In this document: piece by piece, positions 8,667 to 17,896 of the stretch
How positions within the stretch are numbered: position 1 is the stretch's first letter
Layout: the number at the start of each line of letters is the position of its first letter
NCBI GenBank assembly: GCA_965224205.1
Contig: CBDCYN010000021.1
Span: 1-64,000 of the forward strand
DNA length: 64,000 bases
Reading direction: 5' to 3'
Source: CBDCYN01 sp965224205
Lineage (GTDB): Bacteria; Planctomycetota; Phycisphaerae; Phycisphaerales; Phycisphaeraceae
Notes under the pieces: model-generated
What the model was told of the DNA's origin: nothing
Databases searched by the model: none
What the model saw: the letters and a program-made list of their open reading frames with translations, nothing else
Program-made: the position numbers and the translations under genes

Positions 8667-10691
8667 TTATCCCCGGTCGTGGACCAGGACCTCGTCATCG
8701 GCAGTTGCCACCGGCTGAGTCTGCAACTCGACCATCTCCCGGTACCGGCCGCTGCGGGCCATCAGCTCCTCATGGCTACCGGATTCGATGATCCGCCCCG
8801 CCTCGACGACCACGATCAGATCCGCGTGGGCGATCGTGCTTAGCCGGTGGGCGATCACGAAGCTGGTGCGGTTAGACATCAACGTTTTCAAGCTGACCTG
8901 GATCAGCCGTTCGCTCTCGGTGTCGAGGCTGCTGGTCGCTTCGTCGAGGATCAGGATCTTCGGGTCGGCGAGGATGGCACGCGCGATCGCCAGCCGCTGG
9001 CGCTGGCCGCCGCTTAGCTTCACGCCCCGCTCGCCGATCACCGTGTCATACCCGTTGTCGAGCTCGGTGATAAACCGGTGAGCGTGGGCGAGCCTTGCCG
9101 CCGACTCGACCCGCTGCCGGTCACCCTCCTGCTGGGCGTAGCCGATATTCGCGGCCACGGTCCCGTCGAACAGAAAGACGTCCTGCTCAACAATCCCCAG
9201 CAGGTTGCGGTAGCTATGGATGCGGACGTCACGCAGATCGACCCCGTCGAGCAGGATCATCCCGCCGGTGGGGTCGAAGAACCGGGCGATCAGGTTGCAC
9301 AGCGTCGTCTTGCCCGAACCGCTGGGGCCCACCAGGGCGACGACCTGGCCCGCGGCGACATCGAGGCTCACCCCGCGGATGACCGGCTCGGTCGAGCCCG
9401 GGTAGCTGAACGACACGTCGCGTAGGGTCATGCGCCCCGCCACCGTTCTGGTGTTTAGATCCACGGCGTCGCCCCGGTCGGCCAGCTCGCTGGGCTCCTG
9501 GAGCAGATCGAGGGTACGGTCGAGGCCCGCGAGGCTGTTTTGGAACTGCGCCGCCGACCCCGCGAGGGTCGCGATCGGGTCCAGCAGCCAGCCCAGGTAA
9601 GTGAGGAACATCACCAGGTCGCCCGGTGTCAGCGCCGCCCCCGCATCGAGTGTACCCGCTTTCACCGCCGCCGCATCGTCGAGGATGCGCAACCCCCCGT
9701 ACCCGAGGATCGCGGCCGTGGCGACCGGGATCATGATCGACCAGGCAATATCGATCCCCCGCGACCACCACCAGGTGTGCAGCTCTTGGCGGGCACGCAG
9801 GTGGGTGTTGCCCGTGAACCGCGACGCCTCACGCCGCTGGCGGTTGAAACCCCGCACCACGCGCATCCCCGCGAAGACCTCCGTCGCGTGGGCGGCGGTG
9901 CGTTGGCGGCTGGCGCGGATGTGACGGTACATCGGGCGGATCCGGCTGATCCACGTGCGGTGGGTCAGCCACACCACCGGCAGCAACGTCAGCGACCCGG
10001 CTAAGAGGCGCCAGTCGGTCCACGCGAGGATCGCCAGGCCGCCCGACAGCTGGATCACCGCCCGCCAGGGGTTGTAAACCATCGCGAACAGCAGCTGCCC
10101 GGCGCTGTTGGCGTCTTCACTGAGCAGGCTGGCCAGCCCGCCGGATTTGAGCTCATGGACCCGGTGAAGCGGCAGGCGCATCGCGTGCTCGAACACCTGC
10201 CTCTGCACGTCGGCTTGGACCCGCTGGGTCGTCCGCGTCAGCTGCCATCGCCCCAGCATCCCTACCGCCAGCGACGCTAGCGACAGCCCGACCATCCCAA
10301 ACGCCACCGCCAGCAACAACCCCTTGCCCCCGGGAGGGGTCGTCGAGTCGATCCCAGGGGCCCAAGCCAGCACAGACGATAGCCAAGGCAACGGCGAGCG
10401 GTCCGAGAGCACGTAATCAAAAACGATCTTCGTGCCGTAGATCGGTAGCAGGCCCAGCAGGGTCGAGACCGTCGCGGTCATCAAGCAGAACGCCACGACC
10501 GCGTGATAGCGGCGGATCAGCTTAACGAAGGCGATGAACAGGGCGGGGAATGATCGGTGCCGTCGGCTCGCCGACCCCGGCGAGCCACCCCACGAGGAAA
10601 ACGGCTCATCGGTCGGCTGCCTCATCCCGCGTTTGAGGTGTGACCGGTAGTCGCGGAATCGCTGTCGGCTGGATCGACGCGTTGAAAACAT
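8667..10691 (-). CDS. ABC exporter, fused permease and ATPase (MsbA-like)
   Basis: 674 residues: about 70 N-terminal residues, a six-helix type-I exporter transmembrane domain, then a C-terminal nucleotide-binding domain. The ATPase has Walker A GPSGSGKTT, signature LSGGQRQRLAIARAI, Walker B ILILDEATSSLD and the H-loop IAHRLST, all intact. The closest relatives by architecture are MsbA and other lipid or drug exporters that act as homodimers in the inner membrane. The substrate is not identifiable. It is a single gene, with a gap of about 550 bases on one side and 590 on the other. Confidence 0.9.
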   Translation of the reverse strand: MFSTRRSSRQRFRDYRSHLKRGMRQPTDEPFSSWGGSPGSASRRHRSFPALFIAFVKLIRRYHAVVAFCLMTATVSTLLGLLPIYGTKIVFDYVLSDRSPLPWLSSVLAWAPGIDSTTPPGGKGLLLAVAFGMVGLSLASLAVGMLGRWQLTRTTQRVQADVQRQVFEHAMRLPLHRVHELKSGGLASLLSEDANSAGQLLFAMVYNPWRAVIQLSGGLAILAWTDWRLLAGSLTLLPVVWLTHRTWISRIRPMYRHIRASRQRTAAHATEVFAGMRVVRGFNRQRREASRFTGNTHLRARQELHTWWWSRGIDIAWSIMIPVATAAILGYGGLRILDDAAAVKAGTLDAGAALTPGDLVMFLTYLGWLLDPIATLAGSAAQFQNSLAGLDRTLDLLQEPSELADRGDAVDLNTRTVAGRMTLRDVSFSYPGSTEPVIRGVSLDVAAGQVVALVGPSGSGKTTLCNLIARFFDPTGGMILLDGVDLRDVRIHSYRNLLGIVEQDVFLFDGTVAANIGYAQQEGDRQRVESAARLAHAHRFITELDNGYDTVIGERGVKLSGGQRQRLAIARAILADPKILILDEATSSLDTESERLIQVSLKTLMSNRTSFVIAHRLSTIAHADLIVVVEAGRIIESGSHEELMARSGRYREMVELQTQPVATADDEVLVHDRG

Positions 10692-11282
10692 GTGGTCCTA
10701 TCTATGAACGATTCGAGAGGCCGATCCGTTGGGCAGATCCAAATGAGTAACGACATGCCTCGTCACAGTATAGGCGCGAGGCCCATCCATCAATCCCCAA
10801 TAAAGCCAAAGCGGAATGCCACACCCTAGACTCCACAACTTGGATATCTTATTGCAGGCTGGACAAGAATTCCGTGAGCAGAAAGAAATTTCACCTTAAG
10901 TTTCAATGTTCGTCGTTAGCGCGGATCTTAAGCAGCACGTTGTGGTTCCCGAGGCCGGTGATATACTCGCGGCCATGTGAGCCAGCGGGATGAGAAAAAA
11001 GCTCGTTATTTGTGAAAACCCGGCATGGTGGTGCCCACGATCAGATTATGGACACCGCCCGATGGTGCCGTAGCTGGTTTTATCAAGGTGAGGCGAGGAT
11101 GGCCGCGAGTCGAAGGTTGATCCCGAGGCGATACGACCGATCTGTGACGATCACCCCGGGGGATTGACCACCGAACAATCCCTGCCGTCTTCGCAGCTTG
11201 AGCGTGGTCTGTTGGCCGACGATCCGTGATCGGTCCAGGCCGGGGATTTTTTTCGACGCCGTGTATTAGGAAAAGGAGATTC
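10692..11282. other. 591-base intergenic region, no gene seen
   Basis: This separates the divergent ABC transporter and PEP-CTERM gene. Part of it is relatively AT-rich (about 10790-10920). I see no convincing gene, RNA or long repeat in it. The promoters of both flanking genes should lie here. A Shine-Dalgarno AAAAGGAG precedes the ATG at 11283. Confidence 0.5.
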
Positions 11283-12107
11283 ATGATGTTGAACCCAATG
11301 TATCGAAAGTTGTGGATCGGGCTGTTCGTCTGGGTCGTGGTGATGGCGGCTGGGTCACCCGGAGTCCAGGCACAGGTCGTGGCCGCGGGTTCGTCGGTGG
11401 AGGGGACCGCCATCGGCGACTGGGGCGCCGCGTGGTGGAACTGGGCGGTGACCGAGCCGGTCGCGACGAACCCCGTGCTCGACACCACCGGGGAATTCGC
11501 GGACGCGAACCAGAGCGGCCCGGTTTGGTTCGTCGCCGGCGCAGCCCCGGGCGAAACCGTCAGCCGGTCTTTCCAGGTCCCGGCCGGTAAACACCTGCTG
11601 TTTCCGCTGATCAATGCTTTGCCGTTCCCCGAGCCGCCCGATGGGTTCCCGACGACCGCAGCCCGTGCCCGTGAGGTGGCCAACCAGATCATCGACGCGG
11701 CGGGGGATTTCGTGTTCATCCTCAACGGGGTGGAGGTGCCTGGGGCGCAGCTGGCCCTACACCGCGAGCAGTCCAGCGACTTCGTGACCCTGACGGTACC
11801 GGTCGAAGACGACCTGGTCGACGCGGGGGGGACCGGCGACTTCCCCGGGGCGTGGTCCGATGGGTACTACGTCATGCTTGAGCCGCTGCCGGTGGGTACG
11901 CACACGGTCGAGTTCGGGGCCAGCCAGCTAACGGCGGTCGATATCCTGATCGACGAGGGGCCGGGGGCGACAAACCCGTTTATATTCACACTCCCGCCGT
12001 CGACGACCTCGATCACGGCCACGATCGAGGTAATCCCCGAGCCCACCACCGCCGTGATCGTGGTGGCGACCGGCGGGGTGATGCTGTGGCGCCGCCGGCG
12101 AGGCTGA
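11283..12107 (+). CDS. secreted PEP-CTERM sorting-domain protein
   Basis: The start at 11283 is chosen because AAAAGGAG lies just upstream; the frame is open further back to 11226. The product is about 274 residues. It has a signal peptide (hydrophobic segment LWIGLFVWVVVMAAG, likely cleavage near VQAQ) and a C-terminal sorting signal: VIPEP, a hydrophobic stretch, then WRRRRG. Such signals direct EpsH/exosortase processing in exopolysaccharide-producing bacteria, planctomycetes included. The body, rich in G, A, T and V, has no domain I recognise. The window does not contain an exosortase. Confidence 0.85.
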   Translation: MMLNPMYRKLWIGLFVWVVVMAAGSPGVQAQVVAAGSSVEGTAIGDWGAAWWNWAVTEPVATNPVLDTTGEFADANQSGPVWFVAGAAPGETVSRSFQVPAGKHLLFPLINALPFPEPPDGFPTTAARAREVANQIIDAAGDFVFILNGVEVPGAQLALHREQSSDFVTLTVPVEDDLVDAGGTGDFPGAWSDGYYVMLEPLPVGTHTVEFGASQLTAVDILIDEGPGATNPFIFTLPPSTTSITATIEVIPEPTTAVIVVATGGVMLWRRRRG

Positions 12108-12182
12108 ATGCAAGGTCGAAGGCGACGCGGCACACTGTCTATACGGACACAGAAAAATTCACGGGTGAGACAACCCTCGGAA

Positions 12183-12215
12183 GAACCCGCTGCCTCACGG
12201 TCGCGGCTTGCTGTG
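12183..12215 (-). repeat. short GC-rich repeat, copy R1
   Basis: Member of a family of about 35 bases built on AGCCGCGACCGTGAG followed by CAGCGGGTTC; here the minus strand carries that sense. Other copies are at 15368, 24159 and 24202, with a weaker one at 21098. It lies between the convergent PEP-CTERM and outer-membrane barrel genes. The rest of 12108-12301 shows nothing else. Confidence 0.6.
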
Positions 12216-12301
12216 AACACGCACGGATTCAGATTCATCTAGGTGCGTATTGGGCGTGGCTGTGGCCGGGCGATAGGTGGACGATCGAGGTTCGGGCAGG
12301 C

Positions 12302-13750
12302 TCAGAAAGCGATCTGGACCCTCAGATCGGCGCCGATGGCGGCGGCGTGGCCCGGGTACGCGGCGCCCGGGAAAAAAACCCCCGTGCTGACGGTCGCGCT
12401 GATGTTGCGTTCGAGCCACAATCCGAAGATCAGGTCCACCTCGTGGCCCAGGTCTTTGTCGTCGCCGCTGGGGTTGGCGATGAAGCGGGCGTCCCGGAGC
12501 TGATCGGCGAGCTCGACGAGGGTGTAGTAGTGATAGACCAGGTCCATCGAGAACGCGGGGGACGGGGCGATCCCTGCGCCGGCGGTGAAGATCATGATAT
12601 TGCTTAGCTCAGGATCGAGGACCTGGCCGTAGTACTGGAACCCCGTGTGGCCTTCGAATGCCGCGTGGTTGTCGTGCAAGTCGGTCTGCTGGAAGTTGTT
12701 ATCGGTGTCATCGCCCGTGTCGGCGTCGCCGGACCCGAACGCGAACCCGAAGGTCAACGCCGGCTTGAGAGGGTGCTGGATCCGCTGAACGACCCCCGCA
12801 TCGAGCCCGAAGCTCAGCAGCTGGCGATGCTTTTCACGGCCCACGAGCATCGCCGCGTCTAGCCAGAGGCCCGTGTGGCGATGCGGCTGGCCCTCCCACG
12901 ATAGCCCCAGGTGGATCGGGTCACGGTTGGGCAGGCCACGGTCGTCACGGCCGACCATAAAAAGCGAAATCCTGTCCTGATCTTCATAGCGATAGGTCGT
13001 GTACAAGATGTAATTGACGATCTGCTCATCGTCATGAGGCGACCCGATCAGCAAGGAGCTTACGGAAAACTCAGCCGACAGGGGGCCTTGATCATAGATG
13101 ATCTTCACCGCGTCGAGCTGCTCGTCGAACAGCCACTCGCGATGGTCCTTAAGGCGTTGCCTGCCGACCTTAAGGCTTAGGGATTCCACGGCCATGTCCT
13201 TGATCAAGAAATACCCCTCGCGGAACTGGGGTGAGCCCTCTGCTTCATCGTCCTCGGAGGTATCCCGATAGGGGCCAGCCTCCTGGATCTGTGGCAAGCC
13301 GACGATCTCGAAACTCAGATGAGTGAAGTAGGGATCCGCGGGCTCAAACTTCGGGTTAAGTTTGATCGGGGCTTCGGATCCGCTTTCGTTCGCTTGAAGC
13401 TGTTGTTCGAGCATCGCCTCGACGGGCGACCGGGTGTCGGGGTTGAAGCCGGCGCTCGGTACAGGATGGCGACCGGGTATCGCGGGCTGCGCCGGGGTGG
13501 GATGGGGTGTGGCGCTGGGAGCGGACGCGGGCATCGGATGGGGCGGGCGGGCTGCACTGGGAGAGGTACGCGGTGGCCACCCGACGTCGTTGTAGACTTC
13601 GTTCGGGGCGCTACGAGCCGTAGGGGGGGTGATCGTCTGGCCTATCGTGAGGAACACACACACCGCCCATGCCCTTAACACGGGCTGCCAGCTCGTTAGC
13701 GTTTGCCGCCGCCGGACGGCAGCTCGACCTTGATCCTTATTACTCCACAA
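12302..13750 (-). CDS. outer-membrane beta-barrel, alginate-export type
   Basis: 482 residues. An N-terminal hydrophobic segment (about residues 24-40) looks like a signal peptide, then a Pro/Ala-rich stretch of about 90 residues, then an alternating barrel-like region ending in phenylalanine (...LRVQIAF), as outer-membrane proteins do. The segment VGRQRLKDHREWLFDEQLD and the following strand pattern match the AlgE-like alginate-export domain, which in planctomycetes is common in porin-like proteins of unknown cargo. No alginate genes are adjacent. The gene converges on the PEP-CTERM gene. Confidence 0.7.
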   Translation of the reverse strand: MWSNKDQGRAAVRRRQTLTSWQPVLRAWAVCVFLTIGQTITPPTARSAPNEVYNDVGWPPRTSPSAARPPHPMPASAPSATPHPTPAQPAIPGRHPVPSAGFNPDTRSPVEAMLEQQLQANESGSEAPIKLNPKFEPADPYFTHLSFEIVGLPQIQEAGPYRDTSEDDEAEGSPQFREGYFLIKDMAVESLSLKVGRQRLKDHREWLFDEQLDAVKIIYDQGPLSAEFSVSSLLIGSPHDDEQIVNYILYTTYRYEDQDRISLFMVGRDDRGLPNRDPIHLGLSWEGQPHRHTGLWLDAAMLVGREKHRQLLSFGLDAGVVQRIQHPLKPALTFGFAFGSGDADTGDDTDNNFQQTDLHDNHAAFEGHTGFQYYGQVLDPELSNIMIFTAGAGIAPSPAFSMDLVYHYYTLVELADQLRDARFIANPSGDDKDLGHEVDLIFGLWLERNISATVSTGVFFPGAAYPGHAAAIGADLRVQIAF

Positions 13751-13970
13751 GGGTCCTCATCTCCAGGTTCTAGATGGTAACAGTTGGCTTGCGGGTTGGC
13801 CTGTTGTCGGCCACAACAAGGGGTATCGACCACATCGTTCCCTATGGATCACAACAGAGCCGCACCACGTCCGAGAACTAGACAGGGTCGCGCCCCCGGG
13901 GCGATCAACCGCGGCCAAGCCAGGGGCCTATGCCCCACGTATCATGAGCGCCCGCACCGGGTTCACCTCT

Positions 13971-14072
13971 ACGCATCGTGTATCTAAACTCAGCCCCGCC
14001 AGTGTTTTGGACCCCGAAAACCCCCTTATGACGTCCACGAGCCACGCCTTACTTTTATCTGGGATCGGTATT
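13971..14072 (+). repeat. dispersed ~100-bp intergenic repeat, copy D
   Basis: Starts ACGCATCGTGTATCT and ends TTATCTGGGATCGGTAT, both close to copies B and C. It lies in the divergent gap between the outer-membrane barrel gene and mqnA. Read on the minus strand it stays open (IPIPDKSKAWLVDVIRGFS), unlike copies A-C, where TGA replaces the TGG codon. The rest of 13751-13970 holds nothing I recognise. Confidence 0.65.
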
Positions 14073-14125
14073 ACCTGTTTGAGGGTCCTGTAGAGAAAAC
14101 GATGAGAAAGCCATCCCAACCCCCA

Positions 14126-14166
14126 GCTGCCGGGTGGCAGCCTGCATCGATCCTTCTCGATGCAGG
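14126..14166 (+). promoter_or_regulatory. two adjacent perfect hairpins upstream of mqnA
   Basis: GCTGCC-gggt-GGCAGC (about 14126-14141) is followed at once by a 10-bp perfect stem, CCTGCATCGA / TCGATGCAGG, with a 6-base loop (14141-14166). They end 64 bases before the mqnA start. Such a pair could form in the mqnA leader RNA or act as a terminator/attenuator, but there is no strong T-run. Function unknown. Confidence 0.4.
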
Positions 14167-14230
14167 GCTACTCATGTTTTAACCCCACCGCGGACCGGTT
14201 TGCCCGATCCGTCTGGGTATACTGTTTCTT

Positions 14231-15112
14231 ATGTTGGACAAACCACCCACGGGCTGCGGTGTAGATAAGCCATCCTCTGAAACGAGGGTTAAGCTGGGCT
14301 GTGTGAGTTATCTCAACGCCAAACCGCTGATCCACGGGCTGGACCGGCGGGCGGGCTTGGAGGTGCGCTACAACGTGCCCAGCAAGCTCCTTAGTGATCT
14401 GGAAACCGCGCAGGTCGACTTAGCCTTATGCCCGGTCGTTGATTATCACCGCAGCCAGATACCCCTGGAGATCGTGCCCGCCGGCGCGATCGGCTGCGCG
14501 GGCAAGACCTTAACCGTCAAACTGCTCAGTAAAACGCCGATCGGGAAGATCGACCGGGTCCACGTCGACAGCCACAGCCACACCAGCGTGGTCTTGATGC
14601 GGATTATTCTCGCGGAGAAATATGGCCTGCACCCACACCTGAGCATCTATCAAGCAGACCTTGACCGCGACGAGCCTGATCGCCCAAACGAGCCCCAGAG
14701 CTTGCTTTTGATCGGGGATAAGGTCGTCACCCGTGGGTCGATCCCATCGCGGTATCGGTATCAACTGGACCTGGGTGAGGCTTGGGATGAGTTAACGGGG
14801 CTGCCCTTCGTCTTCGCGACGTGGATGGTTCGGGCAGGCACTGCACTGGGACAGGTGCCTGGGCATCTCGAACAGCAACGCCTCACCAATGCGGCGGACC
14901 TAGACTCGATCGCGATCCAACACGCCCCGTTTCACGGCTGGCCGGTCGCTTTGGCACAGCATTACTTCCGCGATCTGATGCGGTACGACTTCAATGCGGT
15001 CCACCTTGAAACGCTAGGGCGATTCAGTGCCTGGGCCTACAAACTTGGATTCATCGACGACTTAGAGCCGTTGCGGGTCTACGGCACAGCCAGCACCGTG
15101 GTGAACGTCTAG
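14231..15112 (+). CDS. mqnA: chorismate dehydratase, menaquinone (futalosine) pathway
   Basis: 293 residues, typical for MqnA. It converts chorismate to 3-enolpyruvoyl-benzoate, the first step of the futalosine route to menaquinone. Evidence: the N-terminal GCVSYLNAKPLIHGL, the segment VDLALCPVVDYHRS, and IGCAGKTLTVKLLSKTPI followed by VHVDSHSHTSV, which line the substrate pocket of this periplasmic-binding-protein-like fold. About 16 residues precede the conserved start. Other mqn genes are not in the window. Chorismate itself is made by aroC, found at 32.8 kb. No good Shine-Dalgarno is visible. Confidence 0.92.
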   Translation: MLDKPPTGCGVDKPSSETRVKLGCVSYLNAKPLIHGLDRRAGLEVRYNVPSKLLSDLETAQVDLALCPVVDYHRSQIPLEIVPAGAIGCAGKTLTVKLLSKTPIGKIDRVHVDSHSHTSVVLMRIILAEKYGLHPHLSIYQADLDRDEPDRPNEPQSLLLIGDKVVTRGSIPSRYRYQLDLGEAWDELTGLPFVFATWMVRAGTALGQVPGHLEQQRLTNAADLDSIAIQHAPFHGWPVALAQHYFRDLMRYDFNAVHLETLGRFSAWAYKLGFIDDLEPLRVYGTASTVVNV

Positions 15113-15444
15113 CATGACGGTGCCAGGAAAGCTCAAGGTGGACTTGGGGTTGTTTGGATGAGGAGTCCATGCCACCGGGTATCGGGCTTCGCGGCGTGTT
15201 GGTTGAGGGTGGAGACGTCGGATTCAATCGGCTGAGGCCACCGGCCGATGTTCACAAAGGTGTTGACGATCAGCCGTTTCCTACCCAGTGACTGGTTGGA
15301 CAAAGCCCCCAGCCGCTGGTGACCACAAGCTCAATGCATTTCCAGAGACGGTGTATCCCATCCGTAGCGAGCCGCGACCGTGAGACAGCGGGTTCTTCCA
15401 AATAACCAGACTACCTTATATCGCACATGAAATCGGGATGGGCT
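15113..15444. other. 332-base intergenic region with repeat R2
   Basis: Convergent gap between mqnA and ribD. No gene is seen. At 15368-15395 it carries copy R2 of the short repeat (AGCCGCGACCGTGAG, then ACAGCGGGTTC). Confidence 0.5.
15368..15395 (+). repeat. short GC-rich repeat, copy R2
   Basis: Plus-strand copy of the family also found at 12183, 24159 and 24202. It is nearly identical to R1 over about 30 bases, including the trailing CTTCC. Confidence 0.6.
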
Positions 15445-16620
15445 CTAACCGATCAAATTCTGCGACGCAGTCTTAAACCGGTAATCGAACAACACGTCAT
15501 CCCCGATTCTTTTATGATTGTGTAACCTCATCTCGGCCGCATGCCGGAGATCTTCCAGGCCGCCCCGATCCACCGCAGCCACCGCAGCCGGGTCAGCGAT
15601 CAACTTCGGTGCGACAAAAACCAGAGCCTGATCCAAGAGGTTTTGTTGCATCAGCGAACCCATTAACTTGCCACCCCCTTCGACGAGAACCGTGGTCGCT
15701 TGATGTGTATCCACTAAATGCCGCATGAGGACCGTGAGATCTAAGCGGGACGACCCGGGCGATACCGGTGGCAACCCGATGACCTCGACCCCACGTTGTT
15801 CCCATGGGGCGACCCGCTTTTTCTGACGTTTCACGAGCTGTTCGCCCACCGCTAACGTCACCGCGGGCCATTGGCCGTCCTCTCGCTGTGGCTTAAGTAA
15901 TCGGGCATTGATTGGAAGCCGAAGGCGCGGGTCCACGACCACCTTCCGCGCCATCCGTTTGATTACCACACCCCGGGCATCCAGCTTTGGGTCGTCTTTT
16001 AGCGCGGTCCCGATCCCGACCATCACCGCGTCTACCCGTGCCCGCAGCCGGTGCACGACCCGACGGCTGGACTCATTACTAATCCACCGGCTATCACCGC
16101 TGCGCGTGGCGATCCGCCCGTCTACTGATTGAGCCCACTTGCCGATCATCCACGGCAGGCCGGTTTTGATACGTTTAAGGTACGGCTCATTTAGCAATCG
16201 CGCTTGCGGGCGACAAAGACCGACCTCGACCTCCACCCCCACCCGACGCAACCGTTTGACACCTTTTCCACAGACCACTGGGTTAGCGTCTTCCATCGCG
16301 GCAACCACCCGCCGAATCCCCGCTTGAATCACCGCATCCACACACGGCGGCGTCTTGCCCCGGTGGCAGCAAGGCTCGAGCGTGACGTACAGATCACACC
16401 CGCTAGAGCGGACACCACGCCGTCGCGCATCCTCAAGCGCTTCAACCTCCGCGTGCGGCCCGCCGTAACGGCGGTGATACCCCTCGGCCACCACCCGCCC
16501 GCGACGCACGAGGACGGCACCCACAAGCGGGTTGGGTTCGACTCGGCCCAGACCCCGCTTGGCCAGCGTCAAAGCGCGTTGCATGAACCGTTGCTCGAGA
16601 TCGGGTGATCGGGAGGTCAT
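15445..16620 (-). CDS. ribD: bifunctional riboflavin deaminase/reductase
   Basis: 391 residues with both RibD domains. The N-terminal deaminase has the zinc and catalytic residues H56, E58 (PHAEVEAL), C84 and C93 (PCCHRGKTPPC). The C-terminal reductase domain begins near residue 150 (LPWMIGKWAQSVDGRIA) and includes the VEGGGKLMGSL motif. It carries out the second and third steps of riboflavin synthesis from GTP. Other rib genes are not adjacent. The amidohydrolase gene lies just upstream on the same strand with a gap of 22 bases, so the two are probably co-transcribed. Confidence 0.95.
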   Translation of the reverse strand: MTSRSPDLEQRFMQRALTLAKRGLGRVEPNPLVGAVLVRRGRVVAEGYHRRYGGPHAEVEALEDARRRGVRSSGCDLYVTLEPCCHRGKTPPCVDAVIQAGIRRVVAAMEDANPVVCGKGVKRLRRVGVEVEVGLCRPQARLLNEPYLKRIKTGLPWMIGKWAQSVDGRIATRSGDSRWISNESSRRVVHRLRARVDAVMVGIGTALKDDPKLDARGVVIKRMARKVVVDPRLRLPINARLLKPQREDGQWPAVTLAVGEQLVKRQKKRVAPWEQRGVEVIGLPPVSPGSSRLDLTVLMRHLVDTHQATTVLVEGGGKLMGSLMQQNLLDQALVFVAPKLIADPAAVAAVDRGGLEDLRHAAEMRLHNHKRIGDDVLFDYRFKTASQNLIG

Positions 16621-16642
16621 GTCTAAGATATGTGTTTAACCG

Positions 16643-17689
16643 TCACGGCCCCAGCAACGCCGCGGCCGCGTCATGATAGACCGATGCGAGGGTCTGGGGA
16701 TCGATCTTGGCTGACTTCATAGACGCGGTTGCATCGGGGGCGATGGCCGGATCGACCATGTACAGATCGGGATCGACGATCGGGCTAGGCCCCTCGTAGT
16801 CCGTCTCGAACAGGGTCCGCAGCGCCCAGTACCGGCTGGCGACCAAATCGAAGCCGCTATCCGTGGGGGTCGTGACGATATCGCTACCAAACAACACACG
16901 CCCTGGGTTACGGCGACAGAACTTACGGAACTCGCCCGGGTGCTTGCTTAATTCCCGCACCATCCACTTCGTCGCGGAGGTGTCGAGGTACAGGTTCACG
17001 TGACGATCGAGCAGGTCCTGGAGATGGTCGAGGTGCTCCGGGTCACCGCCCATGTGCGCCGCGATCCACTTCACGTCGTCGTACTCATCCAGCAACCGCT
17101 CGAACACCTCATGATGCTGAGCTTTGGTCCCGTATCGGTGGGTGTCTTGGTACTTGGTCGCGAACCACGTGTCCGGGTCGCCCACATGGGTCATGAACGT
17201 CATGCCCAGCGACCGGGCCAGGTCCATCCCCTGACGGCGGATCGGCGAATCCAGCTTTAGCGCCGGATGAAAATCCACCCCCCGCGGGGCCGCCCAAAAC
17301 TTGCACACCCGGCACCCCTTGGCCGCGAACCCCTCGATCCGTTTAAGCCAATCCGTAGTAAACGTGTCGGGCTGATCGAACGCCTCGTAGTTCGGGACCG
17401 CGATGAACCGCACCCGGTCGCCGAACTCGGCTTGGATCTCGTCGACGTTTTCGAGCTTGGTCATGGTCCACACCCGCTCGATCCCGAAGCGCTGGGCGGC
17501 TTCAAAGTAACCCCGCGTCGCGGCCACGCCGCCTAGATGGGTGTGCACATCCCAGATCGGCCCGGGCCACGGCAGCCGGGTCGCCTCGTATCCGTACAAC
17601 AGCCCCAGCCGGTTGGCTGGGTTAGCAGGGACTCGGTCGGTCAGGGGTCTAGACATCGTGGCTCGTCCGTCTTGCAGCCCATGGCGCAT
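16643..17689 (-). CDS. amidohydrolase-family metal-dependent hydrolase
   Basis: 348 residues from ATG 17689, or 337 from the internal ATG at 17656 (MSRPLTD). The TIM-barrel amidohydrolase motifs are visible: WDVHTHLGG with the HxH pair at 49/51, THVGD, AHMGGDPEHLDHL and FGSDIVTTPTD. The Asp in GSD is the usual catalytic base. This resembles amidohydrolase_2 (ACMSD-like) proteins, many of which decarboxylate or hydrolyse small carboxylic acids. The substrate is unknown. It is upstream of ribD on the same strand. Confidence 0.75.
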   Translation of the reverse strand: MRHGLQDGRATMSRPLTDRVPANPANRLGLLYGYEATRLPWPGPIWDVHTHLGGVAATRGYFEAAQRFGIERVWTMTKLENVDEIQAEFGDRVRFIAVPNYEAFDQPDTFTTDWLKRIEGFAAKGCRVCKFWAAPRGVDFHPALKLDSPIRRQGMDLARSLGMTFMTHVGDPDTWFATKYQDTHRYGTKAQHHEVFERLLDEYDDVKWIAAHMGGDPEHLDHLQDLLDRHVNLYLDTSATKWMVRELSKHPGEFRKFCRRNPGRVLFGSDIVTTPTDSGFDLVASRYWALRTLFETDYEGPSPIVDPDLYMVDPAIAPDATASMKSAKIDPQTLASVYHDAAAALLGP

Positions 17690-17896
17690 CTCTTAAACCG
17701 GCCGTTTTTGCTGCCGTGAACGCGGTTGATGCTAAGGGTTATACCGGCTGGCGATGAAAAAGACGAAATGACGTGTCCATCTCTTCGAAGTCAAAATTTC
17801 ACGGTTAGGCTCTACGATCCCATACACCGCAGATCAATCGGTGTACGATCTTCGGGTCCGTTGTCTGGTATGCATCATCGATAGGGCCCGTGTCTT

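Noticed and set aside
11006..11725. Minus-strand frame of 239 codons over the PEP-CTERM gene start
   Set aside because: The plus-strand gene has a signal peptide, ribosome site and sorting signal, while this frame has none of them.
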